A stretch of 41,240 nt of DNA from CBCXVS01 sp965178525 (lineage in GTDB: Bacteria > Tectomicrobia > Entotheonellia > Entotheonellales > Entotheonellaceae), in the NCBI GenBank assembly GCA_965178525.1, contig CBCXVS010000022.1, forward strand, positions 1 through 41,240, given 5' to 3'. Under the pieces are notes generated by a model, which was given only the letters and a program-made list of their open reading frames with translations, made no database searches and was not told the origin of the DNA. The translations under genes and the position numbers were made by a program. Shown here in pieces: positions 24,915 through 33,743 of this stretch; the first letter of the stretch is position 1; each line of letters begins with the position of its first letter.

Positions 24915-26696
24915 TGAACCGATACCTAATCGCCATGAGCTTTGGCCCCATTCAGGGATTTATCTCAGCAGCGCGGCGAATGCGGGATTTCTGGATGGCG
25001 TCTACGATTCTGTCCGAACTGGGCAAAGCGGTGGCACGCTGGGTCACTGAACCACCAGAAAGATCAAAAACACGATGTATTTGAGTTCTACGCCGCCTGG
25101 GTTCCGTATACAGATGGACACTATACCGTGGCGCGCCAACAAGTGATGCGGTTACTTGGCGCCCGCAAAACGCTGTGCAACTTTTCCCAATGGTATGAGG
25201 TGCCCGCACTCAAAAAATCCTCACTCGACGCCGCCCGCGAAACCGTGGTCAAAGACAGTGAACAACGCTCACCGGATCTCCGGGTCAAAAACGATGAACA
25301 TCTCGATATCGTCGGCGTTGTCAAACGCGTGGAATTTGGACACAATTCGATCCGATACCCCTCGGTCTCACGCTACGCGGCTGACCCCTGGATTCGGGGT
25401 GTCAGCCGGCATGCGGAGGGCAGACAATTGATCAGTGAACTCGGTACCATCTGCGGTTGCCTTGACGAGTTAGGCGCACTGCGCATGCGCCGATCATTTA
25501 ACGGCAAAGCCATTGAAAACGACATACGAAAATTTCCGTGGCTAGAGCATTTCCCCTTCGAAGGAACCCCTCTATACATCGATCGCCATCAGGAACTCAT
25601 GCAGGAATGTTCGCGCCATTATGACGAATCCGATACCGCTTGGGAGCAACGCAAGATTGACATTGAGGCGTCTCTCCAAAACATCGCCCGGCAAATGCAA
25701 GATCAACAGAGTCGGTTTGGCATACCCAGTCCCTATTTTGCCATCTTGGCGGCAGATGGCGACCGCATGGGGCGCACCATTTCAGCTCTGGCGAAACGCA
25801 ATGATCCTAAAGTCCATCAGGAATTCTCGCGGGCGCAGTCCCTATTTGATGACATTGTGCGCAAGCGCATCAATGGCCAAGAAAACGATTCTACTGACCC
25901 CAGTGATGGCTTACGCGGCGCGACCGTCTTTGCCGGGGCGGATGACATCCTGGCGTTTGTTCCAGTAGATCAATGTATCCGCAGTGCTCGGGTGCTCTAT
26001 GATTTGTTTGATGACGCACTGCGCCAACGGCTGCCTGCCGACGTCATTCAGGAATTGACAGATGCAGATGCGTGGCCAACCTTGTCTGTGGGGATTGCCA
26101 TCGGTCACTTCATGGAGCCCTTGGAAGATCTGCTTTCCTACGCTCGTGCAGCGGAAAAACGGGCCAAAAACCCGACACCTGAAGAACATCACCGAGGCCA
26201 AAGGGAACGCAATGGCCTGGCGATCGCCATTCACGCGCGTAGTGGCGCCCCCTTCATTGTGCGTGATCATTGGCTTCGCCCTCAGCACGGCTTGACTGCA
26301 GAGCATGTAGAAGAGGCATCACTTAGCCGATTCGACGACCGTCTTCACACCTGGGCCGAACTCCATGTTCAACAACTTCTTCCAACCAAAGCCGCATATG
26401 ATTTACGCCGATTAAGCCTCGACTATGAACACTGGCCTTCAGGCCATGCGCTCACACAAGCGATGCAGCGAGACGCACTCCGGCTCCTGAAGCGCAAACG
26501 GGCCGAAGCGGGAGAGCTGGGGCAGGCGAACCGCGCCCAACAACACATTGGCAACCTGATTGAACAGCTCCACTCGGCGGCTGATTTGCGAGCTTTGGCG
26601 GATGAACTCCTCGTAGGCCAGTGGGCGGCTTCGGCAAGGGTTCAGGCAGCGGGCCATGACAGTGACGAAGAAGTTGCAGCAGAGGAGCTCTCTTGA
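24914..26696 (+). pseudogene. cas10: Cas10/Cmr2 with internal deletion and frameshift, no HD domain
   Basis: Signature subunit of type III-B complexes. It begins 'MNRYLIAMSFGPIQGFISAARRM' split by context as the Cas10 palm start (SFGPIQGF, RDFWMASTILSELGKA), then reaches TGA at 25082-25084. The family sequence resumes in another frame at about 25078 with 'EFYAAWVPY', 'ARKTLCNF', 'KKSSLDAARE' and 'VGVVKRVEF' and runs to 26696. In intact homologues about a hundred residues, including a LIFP-type block, separate the two parts, so an internal deletion plus frame loss is inferred. No N-terminal HD nuclease domain is present. Palm 2 has 'ILAADGDRMG' and A-G-A-D-D where AGGDD is usual; both metal-binding Asp residues remain. 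If restored, cyclic oligoadenylate synthesis would still be plausible. Confidence 0.82.
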
Positions 26697-27933
26697 TGTC
26701 TGACGCGGTCCATTATCTGACCCTCATACCACGTGACCCCATCATTGCACGGGATGGCCGTCCCTTTGGCGCCGGATTACGGATGAAGTCGCTTGATTGG
26801 CCCTATCCAACGGTTGTGGCGGGATCGTTGCGCACCATGTTAGGGCATTTGCATGGCGGCTTCCAAAATGGCAATCTCAAAATCCTCCAGAATCAACTCA
26901 AGTCGACATCGGTTCACGGCCCCTTTCCGCAAGTGGACGGACAGCTCTATTTCCCTGCGCCTTTGGACATCGTCGTGCGCAAACAAAACGATGAGCTGGA
27001 TGCATTTGGAATCCGTCCCTGGGATCTGAACGATCTAGCGGGGGGTTGTGATCTGCCGGATGGCTTGTCACCGGTCATGTTTCCCGCGGGTATTGAGGAA
27101 GATTTTAAACCGGAGACGGTTCCCTATTTTTGGTCCTGCCAAATGATCACGCGTTGGTTATCGAACCCCAAAGGCGAGCATTTTCTAGCTCATGGGGTCG
27201 ACTCGTGGCCGAATGAGGTTCTCTATGCCCCGCAGCAGGATGAACGCATGCATGTGCAGATGGATTACGGTTCGGGTGCTGGCGTGGAAAGCATGCTGTT
27301 CAAAACCGTGGGATTGGATCTCTACCGTTTTCCGCGCGCAACTCATGGGCAGCGTGTGAGACCGTCGTCGGATAGGCTGGCACTCCGTATCACTGGATCA
27401 GCTGACTTCACCTCACCCTTGCAAGGGCTTTCACAGTTGTCGCCAATGGGCGGTGAACGGCGTCTGATTACTTGGCAGCATGACGTTCAGCCCAGCGGTT
27501 GGGAATGCCCGCAGCGGATCCATGACGCATTGCAAGCTGCAGACAAAAGCGGGAGAAAATTCGTTCGGATGATATTAGCCACGCCAGCGATCTTCTCGGG
27601 AGGATGGAAGCCAGGATGGCTGAACCAAGAACCTCATGGATTGGTCGGAACAATACCCGGAACACAGGTCGAAGTGCGGCTTATTGCCGCGTGTGTCGAT
27701 CGATGGCGGCCGATCTCCGGCTGGTCGTATGAAACCCACGGTGAGAAACCCGTACAACGCTTGGTACCGGCGTGCAGCGTGTACTTCTTCCACGTTCAGG
27801 AAGGCCAATGTGCCGATCTAGCCAGCCGCTGGCCTCCGTGTGCGATGATCCCCAACATCGGCAAGATGGCTTCGGTTTGCCGCTTTGGGGCATATGGGAG
27901 CCATTGATGGAGACGCATTCGTTTCAGAATTGA
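26696..27933 (+). pseudogene. cmr3: Type III-B Cmr3 with C-terminal frameshift
   Basis: Cas5-like RAMP subunit that holds the crRNA 5' tag. The ATG at 26696 overlaps the cas10 stop (TGATG), with GAGGAG upstream. The N-terminus is typical: 'PRDPIIARDGRPFG', 'LDWPYPTVVAGSLRTMLG'. As written the frame runs to 27907 and ends in an unrelated tail. From about 27829 the next frame instead encodes the expected Cmr3 ending, with VCDDPQ, RDGFG-like QDGFGLPLWG and IWEPL, closing at 27931-27933. A single-base change between about 27820 and 27835 would restore it. Only about 30 terminal residues are affected, so some function may persist. Neighbours cas10 and cmr4 show normal operon order. Confidence 0.85.
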
Positions 27934-28017
27934 CAAGACAACTCACGGTAAGCGGCACGGCGTGGGCCTTGAGGCCTGCTACTTTCTAAGCGATTGATTT
28001 ATAGAGGTAACATCGAG

Positions 28018-29055
28018 ATGAGCACTTCGCAAGATCCAGTTGCAGCCGCGCGCGCAAAGATGTATTGGATTCACGCCCTCAGCCCCATCCATGTTGGCTC
28101 AGGCCGAGGCGTGGGGTTTATTGATCTGCCGATCATGCGTGAGGCCGTGACGCATTGGCCGCTCATTCCCGGCTCTGCAGTAAAAGGTGTTCTGGCCGAT
28201 TGGCACGGCGCTGACACAGATGGGCGAGACCCGAAAAAACATACCGAGCAGAAGCAGAAGAAAGACGCCTTTATTCGCTCTCTGGCTTTCGGACGCGGTG
28301 GAAATGAAGTCTCGAATGCGGGCTCTTTAGTATTTACGGACAGCTTAATCGTGTGCCTGCCGGTTCGAAGTCTATATGGTACGTTCGCTTGGTGCACCTG
28401 CCCCATGGCGTTGGAACGGCTGCGCCGGGATCTGAAGGCATCGAATTTGGATCAAGCTCTACCCCAGATCGTGATACCTGACCAGCAGGAAGATAGCTTG
28501 TTACAGGTTCATCTGACTTCGCAACCTGCGTCGCAGTTGGCCCAGCAAGGCCGTGTGTACTTTGAAGATCTCGACTTCACAGCCGTCGCTTGTGATGCGG
28601 CAAACACCTGGAGCGAAAAGCTGGCCAACTGGATTTTTGGGACCGATGACGCTTGGAGAACTCGTTTTCAAGAACGCTTTGCCGTCATACACGACGATGT
28701 GTTCAACTTCCTATGCGAGCATGCCACGCAAGTCGATGCCCGTGTCCGTATCCGTGACGAAACCAAAACCGTTGCCGAGGGGCAACTGTGGTATGAAGAG
28801 GCGTTGCCCACGGAATCCATTCTGGCAGGTGTGGCCTGGTGCGGTCCGATTTTGGGCCGCGACCGGCGCAATAACCAAGAGAGTGTGGAACAGCAAATTG
28901 GCACGGCGGGACAGACCGATAGCCAATGGCAAGATGACTTATTAACCCAGTTCTGTCAAAACCAAGATGATTTACAGATTGGTGGTAAGGCCACGGTCGG
29001 GCGTAGCCGCGTCCGTCTGGTTTTCACAGACTCAGCGCTAAGCGTATCGTCCTAA
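28018..29055 (+). CDS. cmr4: Type III-B Cmr4 (Cas7-like backbone and RNase subunit)
   Basis: 345 aa. Cmr4 is present in several copies per complex, binds the crRNA spacer and cuts target RNA every six nucleotides. Signatures are 'SPIHVGSGRGVGFIDLPIMREAVTHWPLIPGSAVKG' (two adjacent blocks), with D36 of FIDLPI as the likely cleavage aspartate, and the C-terminal glycine loop 'IGGKATVGRS'. The ATG at 28018 has GAGGTAA 8 bases upstream. The frame opens earlier (27994), but without a Shine-Dalgarno. Upstream lies about 85 bases after the restored cmr3 end. The stop TAA overlaps a possible cmr5 start (TAATG). Confidence 0.92.
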   Translation: MSTSQDPVAAARAKMYWIHALSPIHVGSGRGVGFIDLPIMREAVTHWPLIPGSAVKGVLADWHGADTDGRDPKKHTEQKQKKDAFIRSLAFGRGGNEVSNAGSLVFTDSLIVCLPVRSLYGTFAWCTCPMALERLRRDLKASNLDQALPQIVIPDQQEDSLLQVHLTSQPASQLAQQGRVYFEDLDFTAVACDAANTWSEKLANWIFGTDDAWRTRFQERFAVIHDDVFNFLCEHATQVDARVRIRDETKTVAEGQLWYEEALPTESILAGVAWCGPILGRDRRNNQESVEQQIGTAGQTDSQWQDDLLTQFCQNQDDLQIGGKATVGRSRVRLVFTDSALSVSS

Positions 29056-29072
29056 TGGGATGGGAAAAATCA

Positions 29073-29456
29073 ATGTCTGCAACAGTGCCCACCACACGCC
29101 AGCAAGCCTATGCGCAACGCGCTTACGAGTGCGTCTCAAAGCGCAAAATCGCTCAACATGGCTATGACGACTATACCCGGTTTGCCAAGTCGTTTCCGGC
29201 CTTGATCCAGTCCAGCGGCCTGTGTCAAGCCGTTGCATTTGCCGAGGCCAAACAGTACACGCCATATCTTCAAGATGTCGTCCAGGTGTTACAGGATTCC
29301 AATCTTTCAACGAAGGAACAACTTCTGGAAACCGTACGCACCGCACCGGTGACACAGTATCTCTTTTGGAGCCGCAACGTATCGATCGCGTCGATGTGGC
29401 TTAAACGATATGTGGAAGCTCTAGCGGAACCTAATGAATCGCTAGGTTCATTTTAA
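29073..29456 (+). CDS. cmr5: Type III-B Cmr5 (small helical subunit)
   Basis: 127 aa all-helical protein. The typical N-terminal repeat 'RQQAYAQRAYECV' and the spaced 'YTRFAKSFPALIQSSGLCQAVAFAEAK' (family: A..LP.lI..nGL.qalaf) identify Cmr5, which packs as the small-subunit filament beside Cmr4 and stabilises the target strand. The start at 29073 is preferred because GGGA precedes it. An alternative ATG at 29055, overlapping the cmr4 stop, would add six residues without Shine-Dalgarno support. Confidence 0.88.
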   Translation: MSATVPTTRQQAYAQRAYECVSKRKIAQHGYDDYTRFAKSFPALIQSSGLCQAVAFAEAKQYTPYLQDVVQVLQDSNLSTKEQLLETVRTAPVTQYLFWSRNVSIASMWLKRYVEALAEPNESLGSF

Positions 29457-29646
29457 CTATCTGTCATTCAAGGCAATACGATGTCACCAACTAACCGAGA
29501 AACGGACTCACTTGCTTGCCGTCAGGACTTGTTAGACCGAAGTTCCCCTGGCAGAATAGGCGGAGGGTTAAGTAGATCAACAGGTTGGCCCAATTCAAAA
29601 GTCCATTTACAGGGGAACAATCCAACCTCCTGAAACGACATGGCTT
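29457..29646. repeat. Gap before cmr6 with a 16-base direct repeat and inverted repeats
   Basis: ATTTACAGGGGAACAA occurs at 29605-29620 and again at 29709-29724 (inside the start of the cmr6 frame), 104 bases apart. GTTCCCCTG at 29542-29550 is complementary to the CAGGGGAAC core, and CCTGAAACGA (29629-29638) is complementary to TCGTTTCAGG (29733-29742). It looks like a scar of rearrangement or a small mobile element. It breaks the otherwise tight cmr operon, and no promoter is identified. Confidence 0.6.
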
Positions 29647-30939
29647 ATGGTCATACGTTTGCAGACGATGTCAAGCCCATGGTGCAGAATGGGAGCGAAA
29701 ATTTTGCGATTTACAGGGGAACAAAGGTCGATTCGTTTCAGGCTTTTGAGTTTTTATTTCAACAAGTTGTCGCCGAATCACGGGAGGAACTTCGGGTTAG
29801 AGGTGGTGCGTTTTGACGAGTCCCGCGCGATCGGGCATCCAGGTTTGCTCCTGAGCCGCTATTTGAAATATCCGGTGCAAACGCATCAGTATCTGAAAGC
29901 ACGTGAGGAGCTTTTTCATGCCGTGTGCGGTCCGGCCTTAACCCATGCCAAATCCTTATACAAACCGGCATTCGATCGCCGTGTCGCCTGGTTTGAACGC
30001 TATGATTCTGCCCAGGCGACTCTAGCGTCACATCTTCTCACACAATCCGTCAAACTGCCTATCGCAGGTCGGATGATGGTTGGACTCGGGAACGCATCAC
30101 CGCTAGAAGTGAGCGTTCAACTCAAACATACCTATGGTGTTCCAATAATTCCCGGCTCAGCACTCAAGGGATTGGCTGCGCATTTTTGCGACCAGGTATG
30201 GAGTCAGGAAAATCAGGAATTTGCCAAATCAGTTGAAGATGAAAAAGACGGTCAGCCCATACAACACCCAGGCAAGCTTTACCAAACGCTGTTCGGCGAT
30301 ACGGACGCCTCAGGCTATATCACGTTTTATGATGCTTGGATCCAACCAGAGCATCTGGATCAGGAAAACTCAGGACTCTTGTGGGATGTCATGACCCCAC
30401 ACCATGGCGCTTACTACAGCGGGAGAACGTACCAGAACGGCCCCGATAAGGGCCAGCGCATTGCACCAACGGATTTTGATGATCCCAATCCTATTGCCTT
30501 TCTATCCGTATCCGGCACCTTCCATCTTGGCATTTCCTGTAGTTTGCCAGAACCAACGGACCCCCAACTGACAACGACTAAACAATGGCTCGCTTTGGCT
30601 CTGCAACTCCTCCAGCAAGCGCTCGCACACTGGGGTATCGGGGGCAAGACGTCCAGTGGCTATGGACGACTCCGTAAAGATAATGAGCGACCGGCAGGAG
30701 CAGGCCAAACCAACGGCGCTACATCTCTGAAAAGCGGGGATATCATTCAGGCGCAACTCTTAGCCGAGAAGACGCGCAAGGGTGGCTGGATGGCTTTACA
30801 TCCGGAAACCAACGCGAAGGGACCAATCAACAATAGTGGGGACGTACCGGAACATCACCAACCCGATGACGACATCACTCTGGAAGTCGCGAGTGTGGGG
30901 TCGAAGGGACAGCTCCAATTTCGTTATCCTATTGGTTAA
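29647..30939 (+). CDS. cmr6: Type III-B Cmr6 (Cas7-like RAMP subunit)
   Basis: Cas7-like subunit near the 3' end of the crRNA filament. Diagnostic blocks are 'GHPGLLLSRYL', 'GLGNASPLEVSVQLKHTYG', 'VPIIPGSALKGLAAHF' and the C-terminal 'GGKTSSGYGRL'. The frame gives 430 aa, but the first about 50 residues (rich in Arg, Ser and Phe) do not resemble the family and overlap the repeat-rich gap. No Shine-Dalgarno precedes 29647. A GTG near 29803, just ahead of the conserved part, or a disrupted upstream 5' end are alternatives. The tail after residue 350 is low-complexity followed by a small beta-rich segment. Last gene of the operon; no cas6, cas1/cas2 or array follows. Confidence 0.88.
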   Translation: MVIRLQTMSSPWCRMGAKILRFTGEQRSIRFRLLSFYFNKLSPNHGRNFGLEVVRFDESRAIGHPGLLLSRYLKYPVQTHQYLKAREELFHAVCGPALTHAKSLYKPAFDRRVAWFERYDSAQATLASHLLTQSVKLPIAGRMMVGLGNASPLEVSVQLKHTYGVPIIPGSALKGLAAHFCDQVWSQENQEFAKSVEDEKDGQPIQHPGKLYQTLFGDTDASGYITFYDAWIQPEHLDQENSGLLWDVMTPHHGAYYSGRTYQNGPDKGQRIAPTDFDDPNPIAFLSVSGTFHLGISCSLPEPTDPQLTTTKQWLALALQLLQQALAHWGIGGKTSSGYGRLRKDNERPAGAGQTNGATSLKSGDIIQAQLLAEKTRKGGWMALHPETNAKGPINNSGDVPEHHQPDDDITLEVASVGSKGQLQFRYPIG

Positions 30940-31257
30940 AAAGCTCACCGAGAAGGCCTGAAGCGGAGAGTATGGTGAACGGGCAGTGCTCTACTCCTCT
31001 TTCGAGGCTAGTTCCTTTCCTAGCCTACTATGGGCATACACCTCACAGCAATCCTAGCAAAATGAGAATCCGAAAAAAAGCCGGCACAGGTATCGTACCA
31101 CTGTGTGCTTGCTACAACCACCCGGCGTCCCATCTGGCGCTATCTCAAGCGAAGTACCCGTTCTCCAAAACCATAGGAAAATCAGTGAATACACGCTATC
31201 CGATGAGGGCGGCTGATATGGAAAAATCTGCCTTTATCTAAGTTTTACAACAGCTTC
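30940..31257. other. 318-base gap after the cmr operon
   Basis: Searched by eye for repeated units of 25-40 bases and for leader-like AT-rich DNA; none seen, so no CRISPR array. One short imperfect hairpin (GAGGCTAGTT...CCTAGCC, 31003-31025) may help terminate the operon. An 89-codon open frame at 30972-31241 has a GGAGAG too close to its ATG and no recognised domain, so it is not called. Confidence 0.5.
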
Positions 31258-32325
31258 TCAACGTGTGGCTGAAGGCTGCTGCGCCTCCGCAATAGGCCGC
31301 GGCGTAATAGCGCCGGCTTCTTGCCTGGCAGCAATGTCGTTGGCCGAATAGCCAAGTTCACCCAGGATGCCTTCCGTGTGCTGCCCAAGGGCCGGCGGCG
31401 CCGTGCGCACCGCGCCTGGGGTCGTGTGGAGTTTGATCGGCAAGCCGTGCGTCGATAGCGCCCCGACGTTGGCATGCTCGACCTCCTGCACCATCTGATT
31501 GTGCTGCATCTGCGGGTCGTCAATCGCCTGCGCATACGACAGCACCGGACCATGGATGACGTCCGCGGCGTCGAGCCGCCATAAGAGTTCTTCGGTATCG
31601 AATTGCCGGCAGGCGTCCTGCATGAGCGCATCCAGCTCTGCTGCGTGGGTCATGCGTAACGCATTGGTCACAAAACGCGCATCATCGGCCCATTCCGGCC
31701 GGTTGACGGCCTGACAAAAATTCCGAAACCACTTGTCACTGAAACAAGCCACCTGGATCGGCGTGCCATCACGGCTGCTATAGGTATTGTACGGGCCATA
31801 ATCCGGGCTCCCATTGCCCACCCGCGGCGGGATGTCATCGATGAGAAAATACCGCCCCAGCAACGGCACCTGCAGGTGAAAAAGACTATCGAGCAGCGAA
31901 ATTTCCAGGTGCTGGCCCACGCCCTGTTGTTGGCGCGCCCACAGGGCGACCATAGCGCCGTAGGCCACATACGCGGACACGGTGGCATCCGCCACAGCCG
32001 GTCCCGCCTTAATCGGACCGCCACCGGGCTCACCCGTGACATACATGAGGCCCGTCATGGCTTGCGCCACCGGGTCAATCCCTGGACGGTGACTGCACGG
32101 CCCCGATTGGCCAAAGGTACTGACCGACACATAGATGATGCGGGGATTATGCGCCCGCGTGCTGTCGTAATCGACTTTGAGTTTGTCTTTCGCAGCTTTC
32201 CGCATATTGGTGACTATGATATCCGCCCTCTGGGCCAGCTTATAATAAACCTCCAGGGCCTCGGGTTGACGCAAATCGAGTACCATGCCCCGCTTATTGC
32301 GGTTCACGCCGAATGGCCTTAAGTG
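31258..32325 (-). pseudogene. Family III CoA transferase (CaiB/BaiF), 5'-truncated
   Basis: CoA transfer between carboxylic acids. The conserved region starts at 'FGVNRNKRGMVLDL', which in full-length proteins lies some 60-70 residues from the N-terminus. The usual opening (LDGIRVVDL..., GADVIKVE) is missing. An ATG at 32338-32340 adds a few non-homologous residues and has no Shine-Dalgarno. The remainder is intact: 'GQSGPCSHRPGIDPVAQAMTG', the catalytic Asp in 'ISLLDSLF', 'NPEWADDARF'-like 'RPEWADDARF', and the C-terminus. The dead IS4-family element begins about 40 bases upstream, so loss of the 5' end by IS insertion and later deletion is likely. The missing start is not found on the other side of the element. 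Confidence 0.82.
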
Positions 32326-32363
32326 AAGCTCTAACTGCATGTCGTGTCAACGGTTGACCCAAC

Positions 32364-33735
32364 ACATGAGGGGGTTTTGTCATGAGGGGAGCGGTCTGGG
32401 GTCGTCGCTTTTGGACGCGGGGTTCGACCCGGTTCGGACGAGAGAGGTGGACGAATAATTCCTCTCAGGGCCCCCCACTGTCGGGTTCACTGCACCCCCG
32501 CAGAGCATCGATAACGCTGATCCGTTCAACATCCACCGGTTGATGCTTGGCCGATTGGACAATGACCCGTCGGACCAGGTTGTAGAGCAGAAGGAAAACG
32601 GTCCGTTCTTGCCGTACTCCCACCACGGTTTTGCCGGGCCGTGCATCCATCTGCATCGCAGTTTTGAGTGGTCTCAGACGCGTTGCTGCTTCCCAGCGTT
32701 TGAAGGAGGGTTCGGCCAGATCATCTTTTGAAGAGCATGGCGCATCCACTCAGGTCGTGACCAACGTGAGCACTCGCGAGCGCAAGCCGGGCTGGATCAC
32801 CTGATGCCGCAACTCTGGCAGGAAAAGCGATGCAGGGAACGCTGCCAAGGTTGGGGGATCGAGCCCAGCCGGCCAGGTCTTGGGCTGGAACCCTTCCACC
32901 CGTTGGTCCTGCTGGCCATGGGCCATGATCCACCGCGAGCGGGGTAGACCTTGGCTCTGAGGGGTCGGTCGGGTAGCGGGGATCACCAAGGGCCGAGACG
33001 GGGTGAAAGCGACCATCTGTCGGGCACCGACTCGCATGAGGGCGGGCAAACCGGCCAGTCTGAGCAAGGCCATCTGGGCATCGGACGATAGGCCCCGCTC
33101 CGTCACCAGCACCTCACCTGGTTCCATGGCCGGATGCATCGGTTGGACTGGGGACAACTCGTGGGGGTTCAAAGCAGACGCCGCTAGGGGGGGGAGCAGG
33201 CCCCTGCCCGCATGGAAAAGCGCCAGCAGCCGGGCCACGGGAAAGCCACCGCCGGGCGGTTGTTCGCCGGGCGGGCCGACCTCGTCTTGCCACACCGGGG
33301 TATCGGGCCTGGCGCCCCCGGAGGCCTCGACGAAGAAAACGCGATGGCCATGCCAGCGCCCGTCCTCCAAGGCCGTGGCCGGGCCGACTGGCCGACGCGT
33401 TCGCAGAGGTGGTCCAGCACGCCTCCAGGCAGCTGGGTAGGAGCCGGGCAGGAGGCCGAGGCACTGGAGTAGCCACCCGTTCAGTGCAGGAGATGACGGC
33501 AGGCGGCATGGCCAGGGAGAAGTTGCCCCAGAGAGGCCTGGACGGTGACGACCGGATGGAGGAGGCGGTCGCGCCACTCGGTATAGCCGACCGCCTCACA
33601 CGCCGCCGGAATGGCCTCGGATGGGAGGTGGGCGGCGCAGTCGGCCTGGAGGCGTTGCAGCCGGGGGGTGATACGGGATGTCCGGAGCGCTTCTCCTGTC
33701 AGTGGGGGGAATGAAGGCCCTCATCATGAGAGGAG
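32364..33735 (-). mobile_element. Decayed IS4-family insertion sequence
   Basis: About 1.37 kb holding the ruins of one IS4-family transposase gene on the minus strand. Candidate ends are weak: CATGAGGG near 32365 faces CCCTCATCATG near 33719. No target-site duplication could be recognised. It lies between the truncated CoA transferase and the Lon-like protease gene, neither of which it could now mobilise. Confidence 0.6.
32395..33720 (-). pseudogene. IS4-family transposase, multiply frameshifted, catalytic residues lost
   Basis: Pieces in different frames follow the family in order. The N-terminal helix region 'AIPAACEAVGYTEWRDRLLHPV' lies at 33540-33620. Next comes 'WHGHRVFFVEASGG', then 'GGGFPVARLLALFHAG', 'EPGEVLVTERGLSS' (frame at 32750-33577). 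The C-terminal part 'RWEAATRLRPLKTAMQMD', 'ERTVFLLLYNLVRRVIVQ' and 'VERISVIDALR' is in the frame at 32465-32749. The DDE positions read Glu in VEASG (normally VDGSG), Glu in TERG (normally GDRG) and Ala where the YREK-type motif has Glu, so the enzyme is dead even apart from the frameshifts. The segment is GC-rich. Confidence 0.8.
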
Positions 33736-33743
33736 AGTCGGTC

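Noticed and set aside
29640..29816. A 58-codon open frame overlapping the start of cmr6 in another frame
   Set aside because: Its composition looks fairly protein-like, but there is no Shine-Dalgarno, no recognised domain, and it overlaps the cmr6 frame and the direct repeat.
30940..31257. Possible CRISPR array after cmr6
   Set aside because: No unit of 25-40 bases recurs at regular spacing. The sequence is unique apart from one small hairpin.
33003..33714. Plus-strand open frames within the IS remnant
   Set aside because: They arise from high GC content. The minus-strand translation matches an IS4 transposase piece by piece.
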